This document shows positions 7,852-15,170 of a stretch of 24,971 bases of DNA, one piece after another (position 1 is the first letter of the stretch; each line of letters opens with the position of its first letter). Below the pieces are notes generated by a model, which saw nothing but the letters and a program-made list of their open reading frames with translations, did not search any database and was not told the DNA's origin. The stretch comes from Cyanobacteria bacterium UBA5018. Its GTDB lineage: Bacteria; Cyanobacteriota; Cyanobacteriia; PCC-6307; Cyanobiaceae. Made by a program: the position numbers and the translations under genes. The stretch spans positions 1-24,971 of the forward strand of contig DGYA01000138.1 of NCBI GenBank assembly GCA_002396505.1, in the 5' to 3' direction.

Positions 7852-8176
7852 TCGAACCAACTCCAGTATCGTCAGATGCTACCTGGAGCCACTTCCACCT
7901 AGGCCAGCAGGGAGCGCTGATGAGCAAATGACACAGACCCAGCCGCCCCCAGGTTTCCCCTTGCCTACAGGGGAGCCAGCCCAATGGTGGGTGTCGGCTG
8001 GAGGCGGCTGGCTGGCTGGCTGAGCAGGGGGGCGGCAACTGGGGCCATCACTTTGCTTAGATTTCCAAAGCGATTGTGCCAATAGATCCCCAAATGGGGG
8101 GCTGCCGCGCGGATCGGTCCCTTCGCTACTTAGGTTTTAGTTAAGTTCAGGGCGCTGTGGTGCGTTCTGGAGGGCC
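7852..8176. other. Spacer with no gene seen
   Basis: These 325 bases between fdhD and the LuxR-type regulator contain only short frames that overlap one another on both strands. A GGCTGGCTGGCTGG run lies near 8010-8025. The short stretch GATCCCCAAATGGGGGGCT near 8085 has a near-copy (CCCCGGATGGGGGGCT) near 9120. The presence of a terminator or promoter is likely but none is clear by eye. Confidence 0.4.
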
Positions 8177-8863
8177 ATGGACCTAACGCCATTTCTCTGC
8201 AGCCTTGAGGGCACCACCCTCGATCAACTCTTGATGTCAGTGGCTATCCATGGCAAGGTGGCCATCGCCATGAAAGGAAGGTTCCTGCTGCGGTCTGTCT
8301 GTGAATCGTTTCACGACCGCAGCCAAATTGGTTGTGCAGTCACCGACGAGAGCACCTGCCTGGCTTATCTGACCAAGGAGCCCTATGAGTTGCTGATCTG
8401 CACCGACTACCTGGAGCGCGGCAACGGTTTTGAACTAGCCCGCAAGGCCCGCGAGGCCCAGGGGAACCTCAAGGTGGTAGTGCTGGCCCTCGGTGATGTA
8501 ATCCCAGCCCAGTATGTTGATGCGCCCTGGCTAGAGGCCGTAGTCGCCGAGGCTGACTTCATTGGCGACCAGCGGCCACTGCAGGCCGCCGTGATGGCGG
8601 TAATGGGTCACCATTGCTACCGCAGTCCCTCGCTGCGATCCGGTACACTTCCATATCTCAGTTGTCCGCGACTGACCAAGCGCGAGTATGAAGTGCTTGA
8701 CCTACTGGCCAGTGGACTTACAGACAAGGAGATTGCCGAGCAGTTGGTGGTCAGTGAGGAGACGGCGCGCACCTACACCAAGCGGCTGCTCAAGACCCTG
8801 GATGTCAACAACCGCCTTCAGGCGGTACTTAAGGGCATGCGTTGCGGCATGGTTCGGCTTTAG
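8177..8863 (+). CDS. LuxR-family response regulator with degenerate receiver domain
   Basis: This 228-aa protein has an N-terminal receiver-like region (about residues 25-140) and a C-terminal LuxR-type helix-turn-helix (about 160-228). The helix-turn-helix is canonical: LTKREYEVLDLLASGLTDK, IAEQLVVSEETARTYTKRLL, then LDVNNRLQAV. The receiver keeps a possible phospho-acceptor Asp77 (ICTDYLERGNG). I cannot find the acidic pair after strand 1, nor the usual Thr and Lys of strands 4 and 5, so classical phosphorylation is doubtful. The start is well supported: GGAGG at 8169-8173 precedes ATG 8177. It should be a DNA-binding transcription factor. Its target and any partner kinase are unknown; it is not next to a kinase gene. 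Confidence 0.85.
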   Translation: MDLTPFLCSLEGTTLDQLLMSVAIHGKVAIAMKGRFLLRSVCESFHDRSQIGCAVTDESTCLAYLTKEPYELLICTDYLERGNGFELARKAREAQGNLKVVVLALGDVIPAQYVDAPWLEAVVAEADFIGDQRPLQAAVMAVMGHHCYRSPSLRSGTLPYLSCPRLTKREYEVLDLLASGLTDKEIAEQLVVSEETARTYTKRLLKTLDVNNRLQAVLKGMRCGMVRL

Positions 8864-9199
8864 TTGCCAAGCGATCATCGGTTGTCTTGCGGGAGATTGA
8901 CCTTGCAAGCGATGGGCTTGATAGACAAGCTAAGCAGCGAATGGCCTTGCAGGAGATTGGCTTGGCAAGTGAGCTGGGAAGCGATTGGGCTTGCTGGCGC
9001 TTGGCTTGGCAAGTTAGCTGGGAAGCAATTGGGCTTGCTGGCGCTTGGCTTGGTGGGCTACCTGAAAGCAAGTGATGGGTTTTGGAGAAGGTTTTGAGAT
9101 TTATTACCGCGATTGTCCCCGGATGGGGGGCTCGCATAGGGCTCTGGAACAGTCAAAGTGAGGCGGCAGCCCCGGCAAGGGGCACGACGTGCTATCTCA
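8864..9199. other. Repeat-rich spacer, no gene seen
   Basis: The 336 bases hold the 44-bp direct repeat at 8972-9059 and degenerate related sequence before it, rich in GCTTGGC and GGGCTTGCTGGCGC. Frames crossing it read as Trp/Ala/Leu-rich peptides on the plus strand, as expected from the repeats, and do not look like a protein. Confidence 0.45.
8972..9059. repeat. Two direct copies of a 44-bp unit
   Basis: Copies lie at 8972-9015 and 9016-9059. Both begin AGCTGGGAAGC and share the core TTGGGCTTGCTGGCGCTTGG. They differ at one base in the first half (GCGATTGG versus GCAATTGG) and at a few bases near the end. A third, degenerate copy seems to precede them (about 8930-8971, CAGCGAATGG...GGCTTGGCAAGTG). 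Confidence 0.8.
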
Positions 9200-9430
9200 A
9201 TGACCAACACGCTGACCGCACCGACGCTCACGATTGGCGAATTGGAAGCCAATTATTCATTATATTGCAAGGCCATGCGCCTGCTAATTCGCGAAGGCAA
9301 AAGTCTAAACAAAATTCGGCGTACTGTTTGTTGGGAGCGCTTGCAAACTCTGCACAATTGCCTACCAGGTCAGTATCGGGATCCTGGCTATCTATACACT
9401 CTGCTTAATCGTGAACAGCAGCTGGCTTGA
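9200..9430 (+). CDS. Small conserved hypothetical protein (76 aa)
   Basis: The ATG at 9200 gives a 76-aa basic, soluble protein with no signal peptide or membrane segment. The sequence looks well constrained: TIGELEANYSLYCKAMRLL, a Lys/Arg-rich middle (IREGKSLNKIRRTVCWERL) and LPGQYRDPGYLYTLLNREQQ. From memory similar short proteins are found in Synechococcus and Cyanobium, without known function. Upstream codons in the same frame (from 9158) are Arg-rich and probably not translated. Its last 26 bp overlap the tail of the convergent gene that ends at 9405. Confidence 0.65.
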   Translation: MTNTLTAPTLTIGELEANYSLYCKAMRLLIREGKSLNKIRRTVCWERLQTLHNCLPGQYRDPGYLYTLLNREQQLA

Positions 9431-9920
9431 GACGCCAAAGTGCCAGTCCACCGCCCCTGCCCCTGGCTGCCAGCCAGCCCTCTTCTGGCTGAAGTTCTAG
9501 GGCGATCAAGGCAAAAAACGGCATTTTTTGGGCTGCTGGCTGGGGCAAAGAGCGTTCCGTAAGTAGCCGCTCTCCCCAGCGCAATTGCAATCGATTGAAG
9601 CTAAATTTTAGCAATGGTCGTTTTCCTTGTAGCTGGCCATGGCCACAAAAGCAGAGACTTAAGGCACCTATGCTAACGCTATTGCGCAGAACTAGCCGCT
9701 CCGATTCGATGCTTATCTCCAGGCAGGCCGCCAGCGCCCGCATCAGCGCCGCTGGCCGTTGCAGCGATCGGGCCTGACTGCGGCCCCAGAGTTGATCTAG
9801 CCACCAGCTGCCGCAAAGGCTGGAAGCATCGATACCACTGCCTAGCCGGCGGCTACTCCGTTCCAGCTGCAGCAATTCTTCTCCAGTGGGCAAGCTGAAC
9901 CCAGCTTTGACTCTGTCCAT
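9405..9920 (-). CDS. Conserved cyanobacterial hypothetical protein (171 aa)
   Basis: The ATG at 9920-9918 opens a 171-aa soluble protein without signal or membrane segments. The N terminus (FSLPTGEELLQLERSSRRLG) and the C-terminal block (MPFFALIALE, then WLAARGRGGGLALW) resemble a conserved hypothetical of picocyanobacteria. The alternation of short beta-like segments and a Gly-rich end faintly recalls plastid-lipid-associated (PAP/fibrillin) proteins, but I cannot assign it. It is followed, 44 bp away on its 5' side, by the end of the first pilin gene on the same strand, so read-through from the pilin is possible. Confidence 0.65.
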   Translation of the reverse strand: MDRVKAGFSLPTGEELLQLERSSRRLGSGIDASSLCGSWWLDQLWGRSQARSLQRPAALMRALAACLEISIESERLVLRNSVSIGALSLCFCGHGQLQGKRPLLKFSFNRLQLRWGERLLTERSLPQPAAQKMPFFALIALELQPEEGWLAARGRGGGLALWRLKPAAVHD

Positions 9921-9964
9921 GGGCAGGAGGGCCTTACTAAGGACTAACTTCGGTTGCCAAAGGC

Positions 9965-10414
9965 CTAGGAGGCGGATGTAACCAGGGTGACGGCGCCTGT
10001 GGAACTGGCCACGCGGGCCCTGGCTGCGGTGGTCAAGGTGGTGAAGAGGCTAGGATCCGAAGTAAAGTTTCTATCGCCAGAGACTATATCACAGTCGCCA
10101 GTGACGCCTCTACCGGGATTAAAAGTTTGGTCTTCATTGATTACCTGGGCGGCCGCGCAGGCCTTGGCGGCTGCCAGGACAGCACTATTAGCAGCGTTTA
10201 TATTAGCCAATCGAGTCTGGGCGAAGTAACCGGGAATACCAACTGCGCTAAGCACTCCCAGGATCAGCACCACCACCAGCACTTCCACCAGGGTGAAGCC
10301 ACAATTGGAGACTGGCTTCTGGTGGCGAGAAAGGGCCCGCAGCAGACCCGAGCGGTTCTGGCTTGAACGATACAAGCAATAGGAACTTCCAAGAGACAAT
10401 AGGCTGCCGTTCAT
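9965..10414 (-). CDS. Type IV pilin-like protein (pilin 1)
   Basis: This 149-aa prepilin has a 39-residue leader ending in the prepilin peptidase site CG|FTLVEVLVVVLILGVLSA. The cleaved mature protein is 110 aa. Phe at +1 and Glu at +5 are conserved, and the hydrophobic assembly helix follows (GIPGYFAQTRLANINAANSA). Two cysteines (KACAAA and GDCD) could form the disulfide of the variable C-terminal part. The three pilins in this block have the same mature length, but this one is clearly more divergent. Such proteins assemble into type IV pili or competence pseudopili at the inner membrane. The assembly machinery (PilB, PilC, PilD, PilQ) is not in the window. Confidence 0.88.
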   Translation of the reverse strand: MNGSLLSLGSSYCLYRSSQNRSGLLRALSRHQKPVSNCGFTLVEVLVVVLILGVLSAVGIPGYFAQTRLANINAANSAVLAAAKACAAAQVINEDQTFNPGRGVTGDCDIVSGDRNFTSDPSLFTTLTTAARARVASSTGAVTLVTSAS

Positions 10415-10443
10415 TTATATTTCTAAAGGGCGGGAGCCTACCG

Positions 10444-10452
10444 ATTTTAGCA
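10444..10452 (-). promoter_or_regulatory. Candidate extended -10 element of pilin 1
   Basis: On the minus strand TGCTAAAAT occurs about 30 bases before the pilin 1 start codon. It matches an extended -10 (TG-N-TAAAAT). No good -35 is seen, which is tolerated with an extended -10. The assignment is by eye only. Confidence 0.3.
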
Positions 10453-10947
10453 AAGATGAGCTTGACTGACCAAGTAATTCTGCGGATTGGCAGGCACGAC
10501 CCTGGCTGGACGGGAAAGGGCCGCCCGCATGGGAATTTTAGGCAGTGGGGGTGTCAAAGGCAACAACTTAGTGTTCAAAAAATTTGCTGGAATTAACACC
10601 ACATCCGAAAAGTATTATCTCGGAAATCACAATCTCGCATGGGTACTATATATGCAGGGCTAAAATAGATTCAGAACTGACCTACATTCAGGGCTTGACT
10701 GGATTTAGAGCATCTCGAAAAATCCCAGATCTCACCGATCTCATGACACGGGAAGCGTTGCGGCAACATGCTTTCTTCTGACTCGCAGGAGCCGAATGGG
10801 AATTTTTCGAGGTGCCCTTTATTGAGGGCCCGGATTCAGGGAATGCTACATTTGCTTAAGCCAGAGCCAAGAGAGCCCTGGAGAATAACGAAGATCAGCG
10901 CTACCGCAGATAGCCGGGGCGAAAACAGGGCGAATAGTGTATTTACT

Positions 10948-10998
10948 AAAAACCCCCAGAGCATCTGATGCTTTAGAACATCAATGCAATCTAGGGGT
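10948..10998 (-). terminator. Rho-independent terminator of pilin 2
   Basis: On the minus strand the arms 10998-10990 and 10960-10952 form a 9-bp stem with one mismatch (ACCCCTAGA against ACCCCCAGA). The loop is about 29 bases and has its own small GCAT/ATGC pairing. The stem is followed by a T run (complement of 10948-10952). It lies about 28 bases past the pilin 2 stop codon. Confidence 0.55.
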
Positions 10999-11025
10999 AA
11001 AATTAGACCTGAAACTGCTAAAAAA

Positions 11026-11499
11026 TTATTTTGCAGATGTCAGTGTTACAGCACCATACTGATCCAAGGCTGCTGTAGCTTGCCCGGTGAGTGATGAGAA
11101 ACCTGGTGTGGTTGCAGCAGTGGAGAAGCTGCTAGCTGTTCCAGCAGCTTTACAATCGCCGTCTACGCCACTACCAGCAGAAAAGCTGGAGACATCCCCA
11201 GAAACCCAGGCAGCCGAGCAAGCCTTGGCCGCTGCCAGGACTGCATTATTAGCTGTGGCTATACGGGCCCGGGCCACCTGACCGAAGTAGGCGGGGATAC
11301 CCACGGCGCTGAGAATGCCCAGGATCACCACCACCACCAGCAGTTCCACCAGGGTGAAGCCACCGTTGGCCTGCTTAGCGGAGCAGTTACGGCCCCGGCG
11401 CAGCAGCTGGCTGAGTAGCAGGGAGCTGAGCTTGGACTGTTGCAGCTTGAAAGCGGTGCGTACCATGGGTTGGCTGAAGTTAAATAACGACATGATCAT
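11026..11499 (-). CDS. Type IV pilin-like protein (pilin 2)
   Basis: This prepilin has 157 aa: a 47-residue basic leader (RRGRNCSAKQANG) ending at the cleavage site G|FTLVELLVVVVILGILSA, and a 110-aa mature part. The mature part has the N-terminal helix and two cysteines (KACSAAW and GDCKAAG) with a Ser/Thr/Ala-rich tail. The start at 11499 is supported by AGGAG seven bases upstream and by alignment with pilin 3, whose start falls at the same place. The frame is open to 11544 but without such support. It has a factor-independent terminator downstream and is therefore probably transcribed alone. It is nearly identical to pilin 3 in the leader and assembly helix and diverges in the C-terminal region. 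Confidence 0.9.
   Translation of the reverse strand: MIMSLFNFSQPMVRTAFKLQQSKLSSLLLSQLLRRGRNCSAKQANGGFTLVELLVVVVILGILSAVGIPAYFGQVARARIATANNAVLAAAKACSAAWVSGDVSSFSAGSGVDGDCKAAGTASSFSTAATTPGFSSLTGQATAALDQYGAVTLTSAK
11198..11369. repeat. 172-bp exact repeat, copy in pilin 2
   Basis: This stretch is identical, base by base, to 12001-12172. It covers the region encoding the prepilin cleavage site, assembly helix and following residues. Similarity continues outside it with scattered differences. Confidence 0.9.
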
Positions 11500-11724
11500 C
11501 TCCCAACTCCTGGTGAGTTTGGATGAATAGGAGCTTAAAATCACCTGAGAACTTCCTAAGCGGAATGCGGCCAGCTATTGGCTTAGTTGGAATTTGCAGT
11601 GGTCCCAGCCGTCAGCTTTGCCATAATATCTGGCCGAGACAAACAAATTCCTCAAATGTTGAAGCGATGGCAAAGTACATGCTTTTCGCAATTATCGATG
11701 CAGTGCGAAAGTTAATATTTTAAA

Positions 11725-11761
11725 AACCCCAGCGTGCCGGACTAGCGGACAAGCTGGGGTT
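11725..11761 (-). terminator. Rho-independent terminator of pilin 3
   Basis: AACCCCAGC (11725-11733) and GCTGGGGTT (11753-11761) form a perfect 9-bp stem with a 19-base loop. Read on the minus strand, the stem is followed by a T tract and A+T-rich sequence (complement of 11716-11726). It lies about 67 bases after the pilin 3 stop and upstream of pilin 2, so it separates the two pilin transcripts. Confidence 0.75.
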
Positions 11762-11828
11762 AAGCTAAATCAGCGGGCAGGATTAACTGGCATGCTAGGT
11801 TAAAATATTAGCTCGGCAGCTGCTAGAA

Positions 11829-12302
11829 TCATGTTGCAGATGTCAGTGTTACAGCGCCATTAGTATCCAGGGCTGCTGAAGCTTGAGTTTTGAGGGATGA
11901 GAAACCAGGAGTGGTTGAAGCGGTGGAGAAGGTGCTAGCTGTTCCAGCAGCATTACACGATCCGCTTACGCCACTACCAGCAGCAAAGCTGGTGACATCG
12001 CCAGAAACCCAGGCAGCCGAGCAAGCCTTGGCCGCTGCCAGGACTGCATTATTAGCTGTGGCTATACGGGCCCGGGCCACCTGACCGAAGTAGGCGGGGA
12101 TACCCACGGCGCTGAGAATGCCCAGGATCACCACCACCACCAGCAGTTCCACCAGGGTGAAGCCACCGTTGGTCTGCTTAGCGGCGGAGTTACGGCCCCG
12201 GCGCAACAGCTGGCTGAGCAGCAGGGAGCTGAGTTTGGACTGTTGCAGCTTGGAAGCGGTGCGTGCCATGGGTTGGCTGTGTTTGGACAACGAAGTAATC
12301 AT
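11829..12302 (-). CDS. Type IV pilin-like protein (pilin 3)
   Basis: This prepilin of 157 aa has the same architecture as pilin 2: 47-residue leader, cleavage at G|FTLVELLVVVVILGILSA, and 110 mature residues with two cysteines (KACSAAW and GSCNAAG). ATG 12302 matches the aligned pilin 2 start; the frame is open to 12410, but that would run into the divergent kinase gene. The C-terminal half differs from pilin 2 at scattered positions, mostly small polar residues (Ser, Thr, Ala, Gly). The 5' end is divergent from the sensor kinase, with 79 bp between start codons, so the two may share a control region. Confidence 0.9.
   Translation of the reverse strand: MITSLSKHSQPMARTASKLQQSKLSSLLLSQLLRRGRNSAAKQTNGGFTLVELLVVVVILGILSAVGIPAYFGQVARARIATANNAVLAAAKACSAAWVSGDVTSFAAGSGVSGSCNAAGTASTFSTASTTPGFSSLKTQASAALDTNGAVTLTSAT
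12001..12172. repeat. 172-bp exact repeat, copy in pilin 3
   Basis: This is the second copy of the 172-bp stretch found at 11198-11369 in the same orientation. It marks recent duplication or gene conversion between pilins 2 and 3. Confidence 0.9.
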
Positions 12303-12381
12303 GTCCCAGGGGCTGCAGGGATTGGATGAATGCCGGCTTAGAGTTGCCTGAGAGTTTCCTAAGCGCGAGGCATTCAAATCT

Positions 12382-13671
12382 ATGCTTAGCTGGCGCGTCA
12401 AGAGGTTCAAGCCATTTACTTTGCTCTATAGACTGCAATCCACCACGCTTCTGGCCGTATTGGCTGGCTACGCACTTTTACTGGTGGCTAATAGTCATCT
12501 GGCCGATCTGCAACGCCATCAGATCCATCAGCAGCTGCTGGATCAGCTTCAGAGCCAGTGGCTGCTAAAGCCGCCCCGCAGCTGTGAAAATACCGCCTTG
12601 GGGCCCTGGTTGCAGATTGTTTGCCCCGCATCTGGGGCCCTGCCTGCCCAGGCTGCTGGCGATGTCTGGATGAGCAGTCGGGTGTCTATGCCATTGGCCA
12701 ATGGATACTCAGTACCGGTGTTGGTGCGCCAGAACTTCACCCACTCACTGCATCAAGAGCATTTGTCCCAGCAGCTGTTGATTGTGATCGCCGGCATCTC
12801 CAGCCTGTTCACCAGCCTGTTACTGAGACCGGTATTGCATTTTGGTCTGGTTAAACCCCTGCGCAGGCTGGGCCAGCAGCTGGACGCCAGCCAGGGCAAT
12901 CCATCTTCTGTGGTGCAGCTGGCCGTAGACGAACAGCCGGAGGAGCTGCGGATGATAGCCAGATCATTCAACCGTCTGGGGCAAAGGCTGATGGCCTCCT
13001 GGAGTCACCAGAAGACCTTCGTGGATGGACTGGCCCATGAGCTGCGCACGCCGATCACCCTGATTAGTGGCCATACCCAGAGGATGCTGCGCCAGCCACT
13101 GGATCCTCCCCTGCTGCGCAGTGCCCAGCAAATTGATGCGGAAATCAGGGCCATGGCAGCGATGGTGTCCGCCCTGCTGGAGTTGGCCCGCCAGGATGCG
13201 AGCAGGATGAGCCTGCAGCTACAGGCCCTGGATCCCCAATTGCAAATATTGCAGTGCTACGAGCGCTTTCAGCCCAGCAGCGCCGGTCGGCTGCGGCTGA
13301 TGCAGATGGGTGATTCAGAGTTACCTGCACTGACGGCGGATGCCGAACGGCTCCAGCAGTGCCTGGCGGCACTCGTGGACAATGCCCTGCGCTATACACC
13401 AATATCTAGCGAGGTTCAGCTAGGTATTACCACTGAAAATGGTGATATCATTTTACACGTTTGCGACAGGGGGCCGGGGGTGCCAAATAGCGAAAAATTG
13501 TTAATCTTCGGGCGCTCCGTGCGCGGTAGCTCAGCGAAAGCGGTGCGAGGTAGCGGCATCGGTCTGACCCTTGTAGCCCTATTGATGAAGGCAATGGCAG
13601 GTTCTGTTGATGTGGTGGACGTACCTGGCGGCGGAGCAGATTTTCGCCTGCATCTACCGATCAGTTCTTGA
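12382..13671 (+). CDS. Membrane sensor histidine kinase
   Basis: This 429-aa kinase has two membrane helices (about residues 20-40 and 130-150) around a short periplasmic sensor region of about 90 residues with two cysteines (ENTALGPWLQIVCPASG). A HAMP-like linker follows, then the HisKA motif LAHELRTPITL with the phospho-acceptor His219. The ATPase domain shows the N box (LAALVDNALRYTP), G1 (CDRGPGVPN), the F box (LIFGRSVRG) and G2 (GSGIGLTLV). The ATG at 12382 is the first good start. Its 3' end overlaps by 11 bp the end of the convergent response regulator, its most likely partner. The signal sensed is unknown. Its 5' neighbour is a pilin gene, which suggests, but does not show, a role in surface functions. 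Confidence 0.92.
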   Translation: MLSWRVKRFKPFTLLYRLQSTTLLAVLAGYALLLVANSHLADLQRHQIHQQLLDQLQSQWLLKPPRSCENTALGPWLQIVCPASGALPAQAAGDVWMSSRVSMPLANGYSVPVLVRQNFTHSLHQEHLSQQLLIVIAGISSLFTSLLLRPVLHFGLVKPLRRLGQQLDASQGNPSSVVQLAVDEQPEELRMIARSFNRLGQRLMASWSHQKTFVDGLAHELRTPITLISGHTQRMLRQPLDPPLLRSAQQIDAEIRAMAAMVSALLELARQDASRMSLQLQALDPQLQILQCYERFQPSSAGRLRLMQMGDSELPALTADAERLQQCLAALVDNALRYTPISSEVQLGITTENGDIILHVCDRGPGVPNSEKLLIFGRSVRGSSAKAVRGSGIGLTLVALLMKAMAGSVDVVDVPGGGADFRLHLPISS

Positions 13672-14476
13672 TCGACCCCTGCTTTGCCATGAAGCCCACC
13701 CCTCGAACTGTCTGGATCAGGGTTGGTAAACCTGGGGTTTCGAGCTTGCGCCGCAGATAACCCACATAAACGTCCAGCAAGTTGTCGTCACCAACAAAGG
13801 TAGCCCCCCAAACCTCCCGCAGGATTTGCTGGCGGGCCAGCACCTTGCCTGAATTTTTGACCAAATAGTGGAGTAGCTCAAACTCCCGCAGGGAAAGTTT
13901 TATCATTACACCGGCACGGCTTACTTCGTGGCTGTCTGCGTTTATCTCCAAGTCCGCCAAGCTTAGCAGCGCTGGACTATCCTGATTTACCAACTCGCTG
14001 CGGCGCAGGCGAGCCCTGACCCGGGCCAGCAGTTCATCCAAGGAAAATGGCTTGGTGAGATAGTCGTCTGCACCGGAATCCAGCGCTTCCACCCGATCGC
14101 ACACCTCGTCGCGGGCGGTGAGCATCAGCACGGGGGTAGCGGCATCGCCCTGGCGCAGCCGGCGGCACAGCTCTGTGCCGGTGATACCCGGCATGCTCCA
14201 ATCCAACAGCACCAGGTCCCAGCTGTGGCTGCGCAATTGGCTAAAGGCCTGCTGGCCATTGGCGGCCTCCTCGCAGACATAGCCCTCCTGTTCCAGCTCC
14301 TGGCGCAAAAAAAGGCGCAAATTTGAGTCGTCGTCGACGATAAGCAGCCGGCTGGCGCCACCAGCCGGCTGAGATTTCGGCAGGGGGCTGGCGGAGGGAG
14401 GCAAAAGCGCTGGCGTGGCTGCCATCAGCTCAGGAGACGCACGGCGGGCGTAAATCCTTTGCCTGATGGGTGTCAT
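13661..14476 (-). CDS. OmpR/PhoB-family response regulator
   Basis: The protein is a two-domain response regulator of about 271 aa from ATG 14476. The receiver has the acidic triplet in LLIVDDDSN, the phospho-acceptor Asp in LVLLDWSMPG, the Thr in LMLTARD and the Lys in DYLTKPF. A winged-helix DNA-binding domain follows (SLREFELLHYLVKNSGKVLARQQIL, REVWG, VYVGYLRRKLE, IQTVRGVGF). An unusual Pro/Ala/Ser-rich stretch of about 40 residues precedes the receiver, so the true start is uncertain: GTG 14527, ATG 14476 and ATG 14425 are all in frame. It converges on the sensor kinase and overlaps its tail, an arrangement that fits a cognate pair. The 15-bp repeat array lies just upstream of its start. 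Confidence 0.9.
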   Translation of the reverse strand: MTPIRQRIYARRASPELMAATPALLPPSASPLPKSQPAGGASRLLIVDDDSNLRLFLRQELEQEGYVCEEAANGQQAFSQLRSHSWDLVLLDWSMPGITGTELCRRLRQGDAATPVLMLTARDEVCDRVEALDSGADDYLTKPFSLDELLARVRARLRRSELVNQDSPALLSLADLEINADSHEVSRAGVMIKLSLREFELLHYLVKNSGKVLARQQILREVWGATFVGDDNLLDVYVGYLRRKLETPGLPTLIQTVRGVGFMAKQGSIKN

Positions 14477-14588
14477 TGCCAGATTGCGTCGCGATTCAGC
14501 TTGGGCTTGACTGGTCTCACCAGGCACTATTATGGTGCAAATGAGCGCTTATTCTGCGTGAGTTGACATTTTTTAGTAGTTTATGTCC

Positions 14589-14693
14589 CAATAGTTCATG
14601 CGTCAATGGTTAATACCCCAATAGTTAATGCCCCAATAGTTCATGCATCAACAGTTCATGCATCAACAGTTAATCTGTCGATAGCTCATCCGC
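14589..14693. repeat. 15-bp tandem repeat, 7 units
   Basis: Seven consecutive 15-bp units start with CAATAGTTCATGCGT; other units are CAATAGTTAATGCCC, CAACAGTTCATGCAT and CGATAGCTCATCCGC. The conserved core is CAATAGTT(C/A)ATG. The array begins 62 bp before the GTG 14527 candidate start of the response regulator. The even spacing and conserved core would fit an iterated protein-binding site, but a neutral simple repeat is possible. Confidence 0.85.
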
Positions 14694-14963
14694 CAAGAAA
14701 GCTCTAAAAAAACCGAGCCAAGCCCAATGGAGCCCTGATACCGCTATGACTCTCAGCTGGCTGGAGCGGTGAAATTGCGGTTGCCCAGAGCTTCCCTAAT
14801 AGATTATCCACTAACTGTGATAATTTCAACAACTTAATCGGCAAGTTAGCCGTTGCCAAGGGGTAGCAAGCGAATCCCAACAAGCTTGCCCAGCAAGGGT
14901 GAGTTAGTTGCATAAACTCAGCCATGGGCGGTCTGCCCACTTGTTCTGCAAAAATCCCAGACT

Positions 14964-14991
14964 GCGCCTGGCATACTTATCTGCCAGGCGC
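14964..14991. other. Perfect 10-bp hairpin
   Basis: GCGCCTGGCA (14964-14973) pairs fully with TGCCAGGCGC (14982-14991) around the 8-base loop TACTTATC. No U tract directly follows on either strand; on the minus strand a T5 run lies about 10 bases beyond. It may be a terminator-like or regulatory RNA element, but no transcript is known to cross it. Confidence 0.6.
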
Positions 14992-15108
14992 GGAAAATAC
15001 TAATGATCCACCAATTTAGCTTCTGGCCAGAAGCGCCCGGAGCTTGCTAGCAAGTACTGCTGGCTCAAAAAATTGCCGCCGCCGCAACAGTGGCGCTTTC
15101 CAGCGGAA

Positions 15109-15144
15109 ACAGTACGGCCGACATTACGGCCGACAGTACGGCCC
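15109..15144. repeat. Three tandem 12-mers
   Basis: The units ACAGTACGGCCG, ACATTACGGCCG and ACAGTACGGCCC are adjacent. They lie just left of the 17-bp array and are unrelated to it in sequence. Confidence 0.75.
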
Positions 15145-15170
15145 CAATAACCGATAAAAATCGGGCAACT

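Larger units (their letters stand above)
10415..11025. other. Spacer between pilins 1 and 2
   Basis: No supported gene is seen in these 611 bases. Two short plus-strand frames (10584-10781 and 10768-10968) have no ribosome site and no familiar features. The right end contains the terminator of pilin 2 and the left end the probable promoter of pilin 1. Base composition is more A+T-rich than the surrounding genes. Confidence 0.4.

Noticed and set aside
10584..10968. Two short plus-strand frames between pilins 1 and 2
   Set aside because: They overlap each other and lack ribosome sites and recognisable sequence. The interval is better read as pilin control regions.
14589..14693. CRISPR array
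   Set aside because: Units are 15 bp and directly adjacent without spacers, and there are no cas genes. It is a tandem repeat.
14704..14940. 78-codon minus-strand frame in the spacer
   Set aside because: It has no ribosome site, no familiar motif and no neighbouring gene context.
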